52,567 nucleotides of DNA from Polaromonas sp. 39-63-25 (GCF_002278925.1 NZ_NCJH01000022.1:1-52567), one strand, 5' to 3'. Shown: positions 34,518 through 43,910, counted from the stretch's first letter. Translations and numbers: made by a program. The notes: a model not told the origin generated them from the sequence alone.

Positions 34518-35804
34518 ATGCGACCGAAAACGCTGGCGCTTGCCTGCACACTGTTTTTTTTATCGGTACCTGCCTTTGCGCAGGCACCCAGCCCTGCAGA
34601 GGTTAGTACGCCCAAGCTCGCGCCGCTGACACTGCAGGAGGCCTTAGTACGGGCTGCCCAGGCCAATCCCGCATTGCGGGCAAAGCAGGCGGAGCTCGCG
34701 GCAGCAGAAGGTTTCAATAGCGATGCGAGATCACTGCTATTCAACAACCCTCAGCTCGCCATTGACAAGACGCGACGGCTCGTGCCCCAAGCGGGCATGA
34801 ATCCTGAACGTCGCAACGAGTGGACTGGCGGAGTCTCCCAGACTTTTGAAACGGGGGGTCAGGGAGGCTTCAGGCGCGAGACCGCCTCGTCTGCGCTGGA
34901 TGCGTTGCGTTACGAGATTGTCGATGCGCAGCGGCAAATTCGAAGTGATATCTCCACGCGCTTTTACAGGGTGCTGGCACTTCAGCAACGTGTTGAGCTG
35001 GAAAGCCAGGCGCTCAAATTATTCGATGATGCCGCCGCCGCTGTACAAAAGCGACGTACCGCGGGCGAGGACACCAAGCTTGATGCCAATGTTGCGCTCG
35101 TGGAGGCCGAGCGCGCGCGTAATCAGCTTGCTCTGGCGCGGGAACAGCTTAACGAAGAGCGTAACGATTTGGCGGCGCGCCTGCAGCTTGTGGGCCCGGC
35201 GCTGCCGCTGGCTCAGGGCGAACTGATGCCAGCGCCTATTGGGTTTGTATTGAACGATCTGCTTGGCAGTCTCGACGCACAGCCGCGTCTTCTTGCTTTT
35301 TCAGCCCGTGAAAAAAGCGCAAACGCAAGATACCGCCTGGAACGTGCAAGTGTAAGTCCCGACGTGACGGTGGGATTGAATGTAGGCCGTGAAGGTCCAG
35401 GCAGCGCACGCGAAAGGCTCACCACTATTTCCGTTTCGATCCCATTGCCGCTTTTTAAACGCAATGCCACTGGCATTGGTCAAGCGTCTACCGCTGCAAC
35501 CCAAGCGCAAATTGATAGGGAGGCCGCGCAGCGCGACATCAAAGCCAATATCTTGTCGCTTTGGACAAGGCTGACAAGCCAAGAGCAACGCGTGCGTCGG
35601 CTTCAGGACGTCGTCTTGCCGGCGCTGACCGACAACCTAAGTCTTTCTGTCAAATCCCGCCAGGCGGGGCAGATCGGTTTGCTTGAACTAATCGTCGTCA
35701 ACCGCCAAGCACTCGATGCGCGCCGTGACTTGATCGAGGCCCTTACCGAATACCACAGTACCCGTGCCGCGATTGAGTTCGAAGCGGGTTGGTCCAAAGA
35801 ATGA
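34518..35804 (+). CDS. czcC: outer-membrane factor CzcC-like
   Basis: This outer-membrane channel belongs to a divalent-cation RND system. The 428 residues have a signal peptide ending near PAFAQAPS and two TolC-type repeats (for example LTLQEALVRAAQANPALRAK and ISVSIPLPLFKRNATGIGQA). It shows little likeness to the CusC of this window beyond the fold. AGGAG precedes ATG 34518. czcB follows after 10 bases. Confidence 0.88.
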   Translation: MRPKTLALACTLFFLSVPAFAQAPSPAEVSTPKLAPLTLQEALVRAAQANPALRAKQAELAAAEGFNSDARSLLFNNPQLAIDKTRRLVPQAGMNPERRNEWTGGVSQTFETGGQGGFRRETASSALDALRYEIVDAQRQIRSDISTRFYRVLALQQRVELESQALKLFDDAAAAVQKRRTAGEDTKLDANVALVEAERARNQLALAREQLNEERNDLAARLQLVGPALPLAQGELMPAPIGFVLNDLLGSLDAQPRLLAFSAREKSANARYRLERASVSPDVTVGLNVGREGPGSARERLTTISVSIPLPLFKRNATGIGQASTAATQAQIDREAAQRDIKANILSLWTRLTSQEQRVRRLQDVVLPALTDNLSLSVKSRQAGQIGLLELIVVNRQALDARRDLIEALTEYHSTRAAIEFEAGWSKE

Positions 35805-35814
35805 GAGATTCATC

Positions 35815-37002
35815 ATGAACAACACAAAATTCAAATTTTCCACGTCACGCCGTGTCGTCGGTATTTCATCCGTTCTTGCGATATTGCTTATGCTGGGTGG
35901 TTGTGGAGACAAGTCTGCAAAGGGTGTGGAACCAGCCAAGCAGGAGGCCAAGGCAGAATCCGGCAAAGAAGAAAAAGGCCTGAAACTAACGGCAGAGGAA
36001 CAGGAACGGGCTGGGATCAAGCTTGAAGAAGTGAGCTCACGTACTTTCGAAGACTCGGTAAGCGTCACAGCGACCATTCGCCCCAATCAAGATCGAATTG
36101 CCAAGATTTCACCCCGGGTGGAGGGCCGGATCGTTAGCGTGTCCGCCAATCTGGGTGACACGGTTCGCGCGGGGCAGGCCCTGGCTGTTATGGACAGTCT
36201 GGCAATTGGCGAAGCGCAATCGACTCTGCTGCGTGCGCAGTCTTCCGAACGTGTTGCACAGGCTGACTTCAAGCGTGCCGAGTCACTTAGCGCAGAGGAA
36301 ATCATTCCACAGAAGGAGTTGCTCAGGGCGCGTGGTGAACTGGAACGGGCCAGTGCGGAATCACGGGCGGCGCGTGACCGATTGCGCCTGCTTGGAGGAT
36401 CCGCCAGTGCTAGCGGACACGCACAATCCACCTTTGCGTTAACGTCGCCGTTTGCCGGCACAGTCATCCAGAAAAAGGCCACGATCGGTGAACTGGGATC
36501 CCCTTCGGATGCCATTTTTACCATCGCAGATTTATCCAAGGTTTGGATTGAGGCAAATCTCACCGACCAGTTGGTCTCGAAAGTCAAGACAGGTGCGGCG
36601 GCGATAGTGACGGTGGGGGCCTATCCTGGCGAGCACTTTAACGGCCGGGTTGCTTATATTGCCAACGTACTGGACAAGGATAGCCGCACCATAGCAGCAC
36701 GCATCGAAGTGCCTAACAAGGACGGTCGGCTCAAGCCTGAAATGTTCGCCAGCGCCAGCATTGCAACCGGAGGGCAACTAGAAGCCATCTCGGTCCCGGA
36801 CACCGCAATAGTTTTGCTTCAAGGTCAACCGACTGTTTTCGTAAATGAGCAGGGTAGCTTTGAGTCTCGTGCAGTAGAGACAGGAGAAAAATTGGGGGGG
36901 CGTACGGTGATCACATCCGGCCTCAAGACGAAAGAACAGGTGGTGGCAACTGGCGCCTATGCGCTCAAAGCTCGCCTGTTGAAATCGCAAATCGGTGGAT
37001 AA
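35815..37002 (+). CDS. czcB: periplasmic adaptor CzcB-like (lipoprotein)
   Basis: The membrane-fusion protein has 395 residues from ATG 35815. A basic N-terminus and hydrophobic segment end in LMLGGCGDKS, a lipobox, so it is anchored by lipid. A Lys/Glu-rich stretch (EPAKQEAKAESGKEEKG) leads to the barrel, lipoyl and hairpin regions (ISPRVEGRIVSVSANLGDTV; SPFAGTVIQKKATIGELGSP). There is no CusF-like tail, unlike the CusB here. It links CzcA to CzcC. Confidence 0.88.
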   Translation: MNNTKFKFSTSRRVVGISSVLAILLMLGGCGDKSAKGVEPAKQEAKAESGKEEKGLKLTAEEQERAGIKLEEVSSRTFEDSVSVTATIRPNQDRIAKISPRVEGRIVSVSANLGDTVRAGQALAVMDSLAIGEAQSTLLRAQSSERVAQADFKRAESLSAEEIIPQKELLRARGELERASAESRAARDRLRLLGGSASASGHAQSTFALTSPFAGTVIQKKATIGELGSPSDAIFTIADLSKVWIEANLTDQLVSKVKTGAAAIVTVGAYPGEHFNGRVAYIANVLDKDSRTIAARIEVPNKDGRLKPEMFASASIATGGQLEAISVPDTAIVLLQGQPTVFVNEQGSFESRAVETGEKLGGRTVITSGLKTKEQVVATGAYALKARLLKSQIGG

Positions 37003-37019
37003 GGCAAGGAACCATCATC

Positions 37020-40000
37020 ATGCTCAATGCCATTGTCGATGCTTCGCTGCGTTACAAAGTTCTGGTTCTTGTCGCTTTTGCCGTAATTGTCGGCCTGGGT
37101 GTTCAAGCCTTTCGCACCGTACCGGTAGATGCCTTTCCAGACGTCACGCCCATTCAGGTCAACGTATACACAGAATCGCCTGGTCTTGCCGCCGAAGATG
37201 TCGAAAGGCTGCTGACCACGCCTATTGAGGGGGCCATGGCGGGATTGCCTGGGGTCGAAGAGGTTCGCTCGATTTCGTTGTTTGGTCTGTCTTACGTTGG
37301 TGTCTACTTTAAGGACAACGTTGACATTTACTTTGCACGCCGACTTGTGGGTGAGAAGCTGCAGGAAGCCAAAGGTCGCCTACCGCAAGGCTATGGGGAG
37401 CCCGTGCTGGGGCCCAACAGCTCAGGCTTGGGGCAAGTGTTCTGGTACACCATTGAATCGGCCGATAAAAAGCTGAGCATCATGGATTTGCGCACGCTGC
37501 ACGACTGGACGGTTCGCTTGATCATGCGTACTGCGCCCGGCGTGGACGACGTTATTTCTTTCGGTGGAGATCAGAAACAATTTCAGGTGCAGATCGATCC
37601 AAACAAGTTGATCAAGTATGGGCTGACCTTCAAGCAGGTCATGGAACGACTTGCTGCTAACAATAAGCAGGTAGGCGGGCAATCAATCAACTTGGGCCCC
37701 GAACAATATTTGGTTAGAGGGCTGGGCCTCGTGACGGGGTCGGCCGACATTGCGAGTATCGTTGTTGCTGAGCGAAACGGTGCGCCTATTTTTGTTCGCG
37801 ATGTCGCGGAGGTCAAGGAAGCCGCCACCCCGCGTTTCGGTGCCGTCACCCGCGACGGGAAGGAGGCCGTTCTTGGTATTGCCTTGTCGCGAGTCAATGA
37901 AAATGCGAAGAGTGTCGTAGACGCAGTGAAGGCCAAGATGGCCCTTGCGCAGGCGGCGTTGCCAAAAGGTGTGTCGCTGGTCCCCGTCTACGACCGTACC
38001 GATCTGGTCGAAAAAGCATTGAAGACGGCTGAAAGCTCCCTGGTGGAAGGCGCAATATTGGTCGCCATTATTTTGTTTTTGTTTTTGGGAGATTTTCGTT
38101 CGGCCATCGTCGTCATTGTGACCTTGCCGATGGCCATGCTGATTGCATTCATCCTCATGCAGCAGTTTGGGGTAACGGCCAACCTGATGTCGCTGGCGGG
38201 ATTGGCTATTGGCACGGGAATGATGGTTGACGGCGCCATAGTGATGGTCGAAAACGCATTCCGGCTATTGGCTCATGCCAAGGAGTCTGGCAAGCCCATC
38301 AAAAAGACGCATCTGATTTTGGAAGCGGCGCGAGAGGTGATGAACCCCATCGCATTCGCCATCCTGATCATCATTGTCGTCTTCATGCCTCTTTTTTCCC
38401 TAACGGGCCTGGAGGGAAAACTTTTCAAGCCCATGGCCTTCACTATTACTTTTGCGATGGCCGGCTCCTTGTTGCTGTCAATGACGCTGGTGCCTGTCCT
38501 GGCCGCGCTGATTCTCAAGCCGAAGGAAGAGAAAGATACGTTCGTCGTACGTTGGGCCAAAAAGTCCTACCTGCCCTTGCTCGACTGGGCGCTTGAACGA
38601 AAGAAGCTCGTTATCTCCATTGCGTTGGCACTGCTTGTGGCATCTCTGGCACTGTTCCCATTTCTGGGCAAGGAATTCATGCCACAACTGCAGGAGGGAA
38701 CCATTCTTTTGCGCGTGACCGGCATTCCATCGGCTTCGCTCGATGAATCTATCAGGGTCTCGAATGTCATTAGCGTTGAACTGAAGAAACAGTTTCCGCA
38801 AGTCGACTCGGTGCTCTCAACGATTGGGCGCGCGGAGGGAGGCGAGACCACCGACGTGAATTCCATGGAGGTACTTGTGGCGACCAAGAATCAGTCCGAG
38901 TGGCCGGAAAAAATCTCGTACCCAACGCTTGCCCATGAGATGCAGGAGGCCTTGGAAAAAGTTATTCCCACGGCTGTTATCGCTGCGACACAGCCCATTC
39001 AGTCGCGTGTTGAAGAATTGATATCAGGTGTCAGAGCGACTCTCGCTCTTAAGCTTTACGGCCCCGACCTGGCGACGCTGGATCGGCTTACCGCGCAGTT
39101 GCAAGGGGTGCTGGGCGAAGTGTCCGGGGTGGCCGATTTGTCAGCCGAGGCCAATAAGGGAAAGCCTCAGTTGGTAATCAAAGTCAATCGCGAAGCGGCC
39201 GCCCGTTATGGCATCAATGCTGATGAAATTCTGGAGATTGTCAAAGCAGGCATCGGGGGGGAAGCGGTTTCCACGCTGATTGATGGAACCAAACGGTTTG
39301 ATATTTCGGTTCGGCTTTCTGATGGCTTCCGCGCTGACCCGGCATCGATTGCGGCAATTCCTATCCGCACCACTGGCGGCGCACTGGTTCCGTTCTCGCA
39401 GGTAGCGGCGATTGAGCTGGACGAGGGGTATTCGTTTGTTCGCCGGGAGTCTTTGCAGCGATATTCAGTTCTTCAGATGGACGTCAAGGGCCGTGACGTT
39501 GACAGCTTTGTGAAGGAGGCTGACGCCAAGATTGCAGAGCAGGTCAAATTGCCGACAGGCTACTACTACCAGTGGGGCGGTGCGTTTGAGAACCAGCAGC
39601 GCGCCATGGCTCGCCTGGCTGTGATCGTGCCTTTGACCATCGGGCTGATCTTCATGTTGCTGTATACGGCATTTAATTCCGTAAGGCATGCGACGCTCAT
39701 CATTGCGAACGTTCCGTTTGCCATCATTGGCGGGATAGTCGGACTGTTTATCACAGGGCAATACCTGTCGGTTCCTTCTGCTATTGGCTTCATCGCTGTC
39801 TTCGGGGTGGCCATGCTCAACGGCATTGTGATGGTGACATTCCTAAATGATCAGCGCGGGCAAGGTCTGTCTATTAGGGATGCCGTGCGTCGGGGGGCAG
39901 AACTACGCTTGAGACCAGTCTTGATGACCGCTTCCGTGGCCATTTTGGGTCTCGTCCCAATGCTTCTGTCTACAGGCGTCGGCGCAGAAACTCAGCGGCC

Positions 40001-40142
40001 ACTTGCAACCGTAGTGGTAGGGGGCCTCTTTACTTCGACCGCATTGACTTTACTGTTGCTGCCACTCTTCTATGAGTGGGCCGAACTGCGCGCTGAGCGT
40101 CGTAGCCAAAACCAATCCGAAAATGAGGAAGGCACATCATGA
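37020..40142 (+). CDS. czcA: heavy-metal RND pump CzcA-like
   Basis: The 1,040-residue inner-membrane proton/cation antiporter has 12 spans. The key fourth-span segment is MSLAGLAIGTGMMVDGAIVM followed by VENA (about 390-414). It has the DGA and EN residues of divalent-cation pumps but AIGTG rather than the DFG of classic Zn/Co/Cd CzcA, so the substrate (Zn, Cd, Co, Ni) is not certain. Its stop overlaps the next start as ATGA, so the PII-like protein is co-translated. Confidence 0.9.
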   Translation: MLNAIVDASLRYKVLVLVAFAVIVGLGVQAFRTVPVDAFPDVTPIQVNVYTESPGLAAEDVERLLTTPIEGAMAGLPGVEEVRSISLFGLSYVGVYFKDNVDIYFARRLVGEKLQEAKGRLPQGYGEPVLGPNSSGLGQVFWYTIESADKKLSIMDLRTLHDWTVRLIMRTAPGVDDVISFGGDQKQFQVQIDPNKLIKYGLTFKQVMERLAANNKQVGGQSINLGPEQYLVRGLGLVTGSADIASIVVAERNGAPIFVRDVAEVKEAATPRFGAVTRDGKEAVLGIALSRVNENAKSVVDAVKAKMALAQAALPKGVSLVPVYDRTDLVEKALKTAESSLVEGAILVAIILFLFLGDFRSAIVVIVTLPMAMLIAFILMQQFGVTANLMSLAGLAIGTGMMVDGAIVMVENAFRLLAHAKESGKPIKKTHLILEAAREVMNPIAFAILIIIVVFMPLFSLTGLEGKLFKPMAFTITFAMAGSLLLSMTLVPVLAALILKPKEEKDTFVVRWAKKSYLPLLDWALERKKLVISIALALLVASLALFPFLGKEFMPQLQEGTILLRVTGIPSASLDESIRVSNVISVELKKQFPQVDSVLSTIGRAEGGETTDVNSMEVLVATKNQSEWPEKISYPTLAHEMQEALEKVIPTAVIAATQPIQSRVEELISGVRATLALKLYGPDLATLDRLTAQLQGVLGEVSGVADLSAEANKGKPQLVIKVNREAAARYGINADEILEIVKAGIGGEAVSTLIDGTKRFDISVRLSDGFRADPASIAAIPIRTTGGALVPFSQVAAIELDEGYSFVRRESLQRYSVLQMDVKGRDVDSFVKEADAKIAEQVKLPTGYYYQWGGAFENQQRAMARLAVIVPLTIGLIFMLLYTAFNSVRHATLIIANVPFAIIGGIVGLFITGQYLSVPSAIGFIAVFGVAMLNGIVMVTFLNDQRGQGLSIRDAVRRGAELRLRPVLMTASVAILGLVPMLLSTGVGAETQRPLATVVVGGLFTSTALTLLLLPLFYEWAELRAERRSQNQSENEEGTS

Positions 40143-40474
40143 AAGAAATCAAGGCATACATACACAGCAATCGAGTAGCCGAGGTCATCAGCGCACTCAA
40201 AAGTTCAGTTGCGTGGACGAGCGTTGGAGACGACGAACACAACTTGACAGCTTATATGGTCAAGGGTTCGTTGGTTCCCCTAGACGAGGGCGAACGACGT
40301 TTCTCGGTCGAGCTTGGAGATGAAGTCATCAATGAATACAAGCTTGAGCTTCATTGTTCGGAAGACCATGTCGATGAGTTGGTAAAAATCATCGTTGCTT
40401 CCGCTCGAACAGGACGCCCCAATTCTGGTTGGGTGTACGTCATGGACGTGGTGTCAGCAGTTCCCGTCGTCTGA
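40139..40474 (+). CDS. PII-like protein coupled to CzcA (PII-NG type)
   Basis: The 111 residues have a ferredoxin-like, PII-type layout: EIKAYIHSNRVAEVISALKS at the N-terminus, a middle region in place of the T-loop, and VDELVKIIVASARTGRPNSG then WVYVMDVVSA at the C-terminus. The last part resembles the GDG.IFV...ARTG block of GlnB/GlnK, but the uridylylated Tyr loop is not evident. The PII-NG subgroup is known to sit beside heavy-metal RND genes with no settled role. Overlap with czcA implies equimolar synthesis, so it may sense a ligand and regulate the pump. Confidence 0.75.
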   Translation: MKEIKAYIHSNRVAEVISALKSSVAWTSVGDDEHNLTAYMVKGSLVPLDEGERRFSVELGDEVINEYKLELHCSEDHVDELVKIIVASARTGRPNSGWVYVMDVVSAVPVV

Positions 40475-40499
40475 GCGTTCACCAGAAAATCAATGGGCT

Positions 40500-40898
40500 A
40501 TGACGCAAATGGACGTTGCTAACGAGCTTCTCTATGCCTTCCGGGTCTTCCTGGCAGCCGTGCTCGGGGGAATCAACGGCTGGGAGCGCGAACGAAGTGA
40601 TAGTGATGCAGGCATAAGGACTTACATGGCGACCTCTATTGGTGCATGTGCCTTCAGCCTCATATCGACCCATGGCGGAGGCGATCCGCCCCGAATCGCG
40701 GCGCAGGTCGTCTCTGGCATTGGGTTTATCGGTGCCGGGGTGATTTTCAAAGGGAAAACAGGAAATCCTGGCCTCACTACTGCAGCAACGCTTTGGGCTA
40801 CAGCAGCAGTCGGAATGGCGAGCGCATTCGGTATGTATGTATTGGCAGTTCTCTGCTGCGGGGCAATTTACAGAAAAGCGTGCAGGGCGGGAGAGTAA
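40500..40898 (+). CDS. MgtC/SapB-family membrane protein (short)
   Basis: The 132 residues start at ATG 40500 (or 40509). Four hydrophobic spans carry the MgtC signature: FLAAVLGGINGWERERSDSD, AGIRTYMATSIGACAFSLIS, GFIGAGVIFKGKTG and LTTAATLWATAAVGMASAFG. It is the membrane domain only; the C-terminal cytoplasmic domain of longer MgtC proteins is absent. MgtC proteins help survival in low magnesium and influence the F-type ATP synthase, but the role in a metal operon is unknown. Confidence 0.85.
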   Translation: MTQMDVANELLYAFRVFLAAVLGGINGWERERSDSDAGIRTYMATSIGACAFSLISTHGGGDPPRIAAQVVSGIGFIGAGVIFKGKTGNPGLTTAATLWATAAVGMASAFGMYVLAVLCCGAIYRKACRAGE

Positions 40899-40965
40899 TG
40901 GACAAGTCCCGCCCAGCGACCACGACTAATTTTGAGCAGATTGAGTTAACTTTTAGGAGAAGCGT

Positions 40966-41277
40966 ATGAGCTTTCTTGGCAAATTATTCTCAAATATGAG
41001 CGGAAGCCATCATGGCGGGAACCGTGGCGGTCACGGAGGCGGCAGGCATGGATACCGAGAGGACGAGTATCGCAATCCACCGCCACCGCCCGTGCCGGCA
41101 CCACCGTCTGGAGGTGGGGGCGTAGCGTGTTCATCGTGCTCAGGACTCAACGTGCCTGGAGCACGATTTTGCAGTCAGTGCGGCAAATCAATGATGCCAG
41201 GAAGCTGCATGACATGTAACGCAAGCATTACGGCGGGCGCAAAGTTCTGCCCCAACTGCGGAAAACCACAGTCGTAA
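40966..41277 (+). CDS. double zinc-ribbon protein with His/Gly-rich N-terminus
   Basis: The 103 residues have no signal peptide. The N-terminal third is rich in Gly, His and Arg (SHHGGNRGGHGGGRHGYRED). A Pro run follows (PPPPPVPAPP). Two CxxC zinc ribbons finish the chain: CSSCSGLNVPGARFCSQCGK and SCMTCNASITAGAKFCPNCG. AGGAGAAG lies just before the ATG. It is probably cytoplasmic and metal-binding; the activity is unknown. It sits between the MgtC-like gene and the CDF exporter. Confidence 0.8.
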   Translation: MSFLGKLFSNMSGSHHGGNRGGHGGGRHGYREDEYRNPPPPPVPAPPSGGGGVACSSCSGLNVPGARFCSQCGKSMMPGSCMTCNASITAGAKFCPNCGKPQS

Positions 41278-41328
41278 ATTGCCATTGGCTGAGGTTTCGC
41301 TAACGACCGTTTTTAGAAGGACTTATAT

Positions 41329-42273
41329 ATGAGCGAAGGTCATTCACATGCCGTCCCGGAGAACAAAAAGGAAACCACATTGTGGATAGCTTTTGGTTTG
41401 ACTTCCACTTTTTTAATCGCAGAGGCGGTAGCCGGGGTTTTGCTAAACAGCTTGGCTCTTCTCGCCGACGCCGCTCATATGTTTACGGACGCTGCGGCAT
41501 TGGGAATCGCCTTGGTAGCCATGCGCGTGGCGAGGCGTCCCGCAGATGCACGCCGCAGCTTTGGCTATTACAGATTTGAAATTCTCGCTGCCACCTTCAA
41601 TGCCTTGCTGCTCTTTGCAGTGGCCATCTATATTCTTTATGAAGCGTACCAGCGCTTTCGAAGCCCAACGGATGTTCAGACCACCGGAATGATTGTGGTA
41701 GCCACACTGGGACTCATCATCAACATCATTAGTATAAAAATGCTTAGCGGGGGCAAGGACTCCAGCCTGAATATCAAAGGCGCATACTTGGAAGTCTGGA
41801 GCGACATGCTCGGCTCTATCGGTGTGATTGCCGCAGCTCTGATCATTCGTTTCACCGGCTGGGCATGGGTTGACACCGTGATTGCCGTAGGAATCGGCTT
41901 GTGGGTGTTGCCGCGAACTTGGATACTGCTCAAAGAGAGTCTCAATATTCTTTTGGAAGGCACGCCCAAAGGACTGGATCTCGATGACTTGAAGAGATCA
42001 ATGCTTGCAGTCAACGGCGTAACCGGTGTGCATGACATTCACATATGGGTTCTCACCAGTGGAAAAAACAGCCTGACAGCGCATATCGTGCATTCTCCTG
42101 AAGTTCCGGCCGGCAAGGTAATTAAGGCGTTAAAAACCGTCGTTGCTACGCGCTTTGACGTGTTTCACACCACTTTTCAGTGCGAACTTGTGGGGTGCGC
42201 TCATACGGAGGACGGCTGCAACTTCACCGCGTATGAGCCGCCGCCAAGAGAAAATCCGCAACCAGCTGTTTAG
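41329..42273 (+). CDS. czcD: CDF cation exporter CzcD-like
   Basis: This inner-membrane Zn/Cd/Co exporter has 314 residues. The six-span core contains LADAAHMFTDAAALGIALVA (HxxxD site in span 2) and YLEVWSDMLGSIGVIAAALI (the matching site in span 5). The C-terminal cytoplasmic domain includes GVHDIHIWVLTSGKNSLTAH. The N-terminus has a short His stretch (SEGHSHAVPE) and the C-terminus ends GCAHTEDGCNF plus a Pro-rich tail. Confidence 0.92.
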   Translation: MSEGHSHAVPENKKETTLWIAFGLTSTFLIAEAVAGVLLNSLALLADAAHMFTDAAALGIALVAMRVARRPADARRSFGYYRFEILAATFNALLLFAVAIYILYEAYQRFRSPTDVQTTGMIVVATLGLIINIISIKMLSGGKDSSLNIKGAYLEVWSDMLGSIGVIAAALIIRFTGWAWVDTVIAVGIGLWVLPRTWILLKESLNILLEGTPKGLDLDDLKRSMLAVNGVTGVHDIHIWVLTSGKNSLTAHIVHSPEVPAGKVIKALKTVVATRFDVFHTTFQCELVGCAHTEDGCNFTAYEPPPRENPQPAV

Positions 42274-42635
42274 CTTCGTCGGATTCTCCGAGTTTTCAAT
42301 TGACTACAAATGGACGACGGCTTTCTATTCCCCGCCTGCCATATCCGGTTCAGAATCCGCGCGAGCGTTCCTGGGCGCGTCGTTCGTCAGCGCTCATGGA
42401 CAAGTTTGGCTTTGCAGTGACTTCGTGGGAAAGCTTATCCGCCCTACGGCCTGGGACTTGGCTGGAGTCGCTGGCAAAGGCCGTGAGACTAAGATTGACG
42501 CCGCTGGCGCACCTGACGGGACGCATACCGCCCCCCAACGCTGGCACCGGCCGCATGGGTTGCTCGATAGCACCAGCTGGCCACCGGAACTGGATCGCGG
42601 AACCCTAGAACGTATGTAAACAGATAAGGATGTGC
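42274..42635. other. gap between czcD and nadE
   Basis: No gene is supported. A frame from TTG 42300 (ending 42608) is open for 102 residues (SALMDKFGFAVTSWESLSAL), but it has no ribosome site and no family I recognise. Two other frames are open in parts. Confidence 0.4.
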
Positions 42636-43457
42636 ATGGCAGCCACTGTCGACCAAGTCCGTATCGCCGCAGAGCTGGGCGTGGCGCGCCATTTCGACGC
42701 GGCCGCTGAAATCGCCCGTCGCACTGCCTTTGTTGCAGGGTACGTTCGATCCGCCGCAGCGCACACCCTGGTGCTTGGTATCAGCGGCGGCGTCGATTCC
42801 ACGGTGACCGGCCGGCTGTGCCAGCTGGCCGCCGAGCAGCTGCGCAGCGAGGGTCTGCAGGTGCGCTTCATCGCCATGCGGCTCCCCTATGGTATCCAGG
42901 CCGATGAAGCGGACGCGCAACGCGCGATAACCTTCATCGATCCGGACGAGAACTTAAGCGTCGATGTCAAGCCAGCTTCGGATGCTGCCCTGGCGGCGCT
43001 GCATGCGGGGGGACTGCGCTACACGGATGCGTTCCAAGAGGATTTCGTATTGGGCAACATTAAGGCCCGACAGCGCATGATCGCCCAATACGCTGTGGCC
43101 GGGGCGACCGGAGGCCTGGTGGTAGGGACAGACCACGCCGCGGAAGCCTTGATGGGCTTCTTCACCAAGTTTGGCGACGGTGGCTACGATATTGCGCCTC
43201 TATTCGGATTGACCAAGCGTCAGGTCAGGGCCATTGCATCGGCTCTGGGCGCCGATGCAGGCCTTGCGGGGAAAATTCCCACTGCGGACTTGGAAACCCT
43301 TCGACCTCAACGTCCCGATGAAGCAGCCTTGGGAGTCAGTTACGAGGTCATCGATGACTTTCTGGAAGGCCTGCCAGTTGACTTGGGGCCCTCTCAGCTG
43401 ATCGCGACAACTTTCCGCCGCACAGCGCACAAGCGCGCGTTACCCGCTGCACCGTAG
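42636..43457 (+). CDS. nadE: NAD synthetase NadE (ammonia-dependent type)
   Basis: It makes NAD from deamido-NAD with ATP and ammonia. From ATG 42636 (AGGA at 42627-42630) it has 273 residues, near the 275 of E. coli NadE. The PP-loop LVLGISGGVDSTVTGRL is at about residues 47-63. VVGTDHAAEALMGFFTKFGD and IAPLFGLTKRQVRAIASALG are further hallmarks. No glutaminase domain is present. It lies alone between czcD and the convergent pbrR; the reason for a housekeeping enzyme here is unclear. Confidence 0.93.
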   Translation: MAATVDQVRIAAELGVARHFDAAAEIARRTAFVAGYVRSAAAHTLVLGISGGVDSTVTGRLCQLAAEQLRSEGLQVRFIAMRLPYGIQADEADAQRAITFIDPDENLSVDVKPASDAALAALHAGGLRYTDAFQEDFVLGNIKARQRMIAQYAVAGATGGLVVGTDHAAEALMGFFTKFGDGGYDIAPLFGLTKRQVRAIASALGADAGLAGKIPTADLETLRPQRPDEAALGVSYEVIDDFLEGLPVDLGPSQLIATTFRRTAHKRALPAAP

Positions 43458-43490
43458 GCATAACGGCAGAGGTGCACCGGCTTTATGACG

Positions 43491-43889
43491 CTAAAGCGCC
43501 TGCGCCAAGCCATTGAGAATGCCGCATTCCCTGGCCGAACGAACGGTATCGCAGGAGTGACGCAGCTCGATCAGCTGTTGCTCCAGCGCCTTGAGCTCAC
43601 GAATCTTGGACCTCACCTGAACAATATGGGCGTCGACCAGCTCGTTGACCTCGCCACAGTCCAGCTCGGGTCGATCGCGGAAAATGAGCAAGTTGCGGAT
43701 CTCGTCCAATGTCATGTCACGTGATCGGCACCGGCGAATGAAAAGCAGGCGCTCCAGGTGATTTTCGTCGTAAAGACGGAAATTGCCTTCACTGCGCGCA
43801 GGTTCCAAAAGCAGGCCTTCTGCCTCGTAAAAGCGGATGGTCTGCACTTGGCAGTCGGCGCGTTTTGCGAGTTCTCCAATTCGCAGCAT
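43491..43889 (-). CDS. pbrR: MerR-family Pb/Cd regulator PbrR/CadR
   Basis: The 132 residues start MLRIGELAKRADCQVQTIRF. The metal-binding Cys are Cys78 (PELDCGEVNEL), Cys113 (LRHSCDT) and Cys122 (ARECGIL), the arrangement of PbrR and CadR rather than MerR. An extra Cys is at 13 in the DNA-binding domain, as in PbrR. It is divergent from the P-type ATPase gene with the operator in the gap. It could answer to Pb, Cd or both; linkage to pbrB/C/T genes favours Pb. Confidence 0.9.
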   Translation of the reverse strand: MLRIGELAKRADCQVQTIRFYEAEGLLLEPARSEGNFRLYDENHLERLLFIRRCRSRDMTLDEIRNLLIFRDRPELDCGEVNELVDAHIVQVRSKIRELKALEQQLIELRHSCDTVRSARECGILNGLAQAL

Positions 43890-43910
43890 CTTGAATCCCC
43901 GCTAAAAAGC

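Noticed and set aside
42300-42608. 102-residue open frame between czcD and nadE
   Set aside because: It has no ribosome site and no recognisable family, and overlapping frames are also open; too weak to call a gene.
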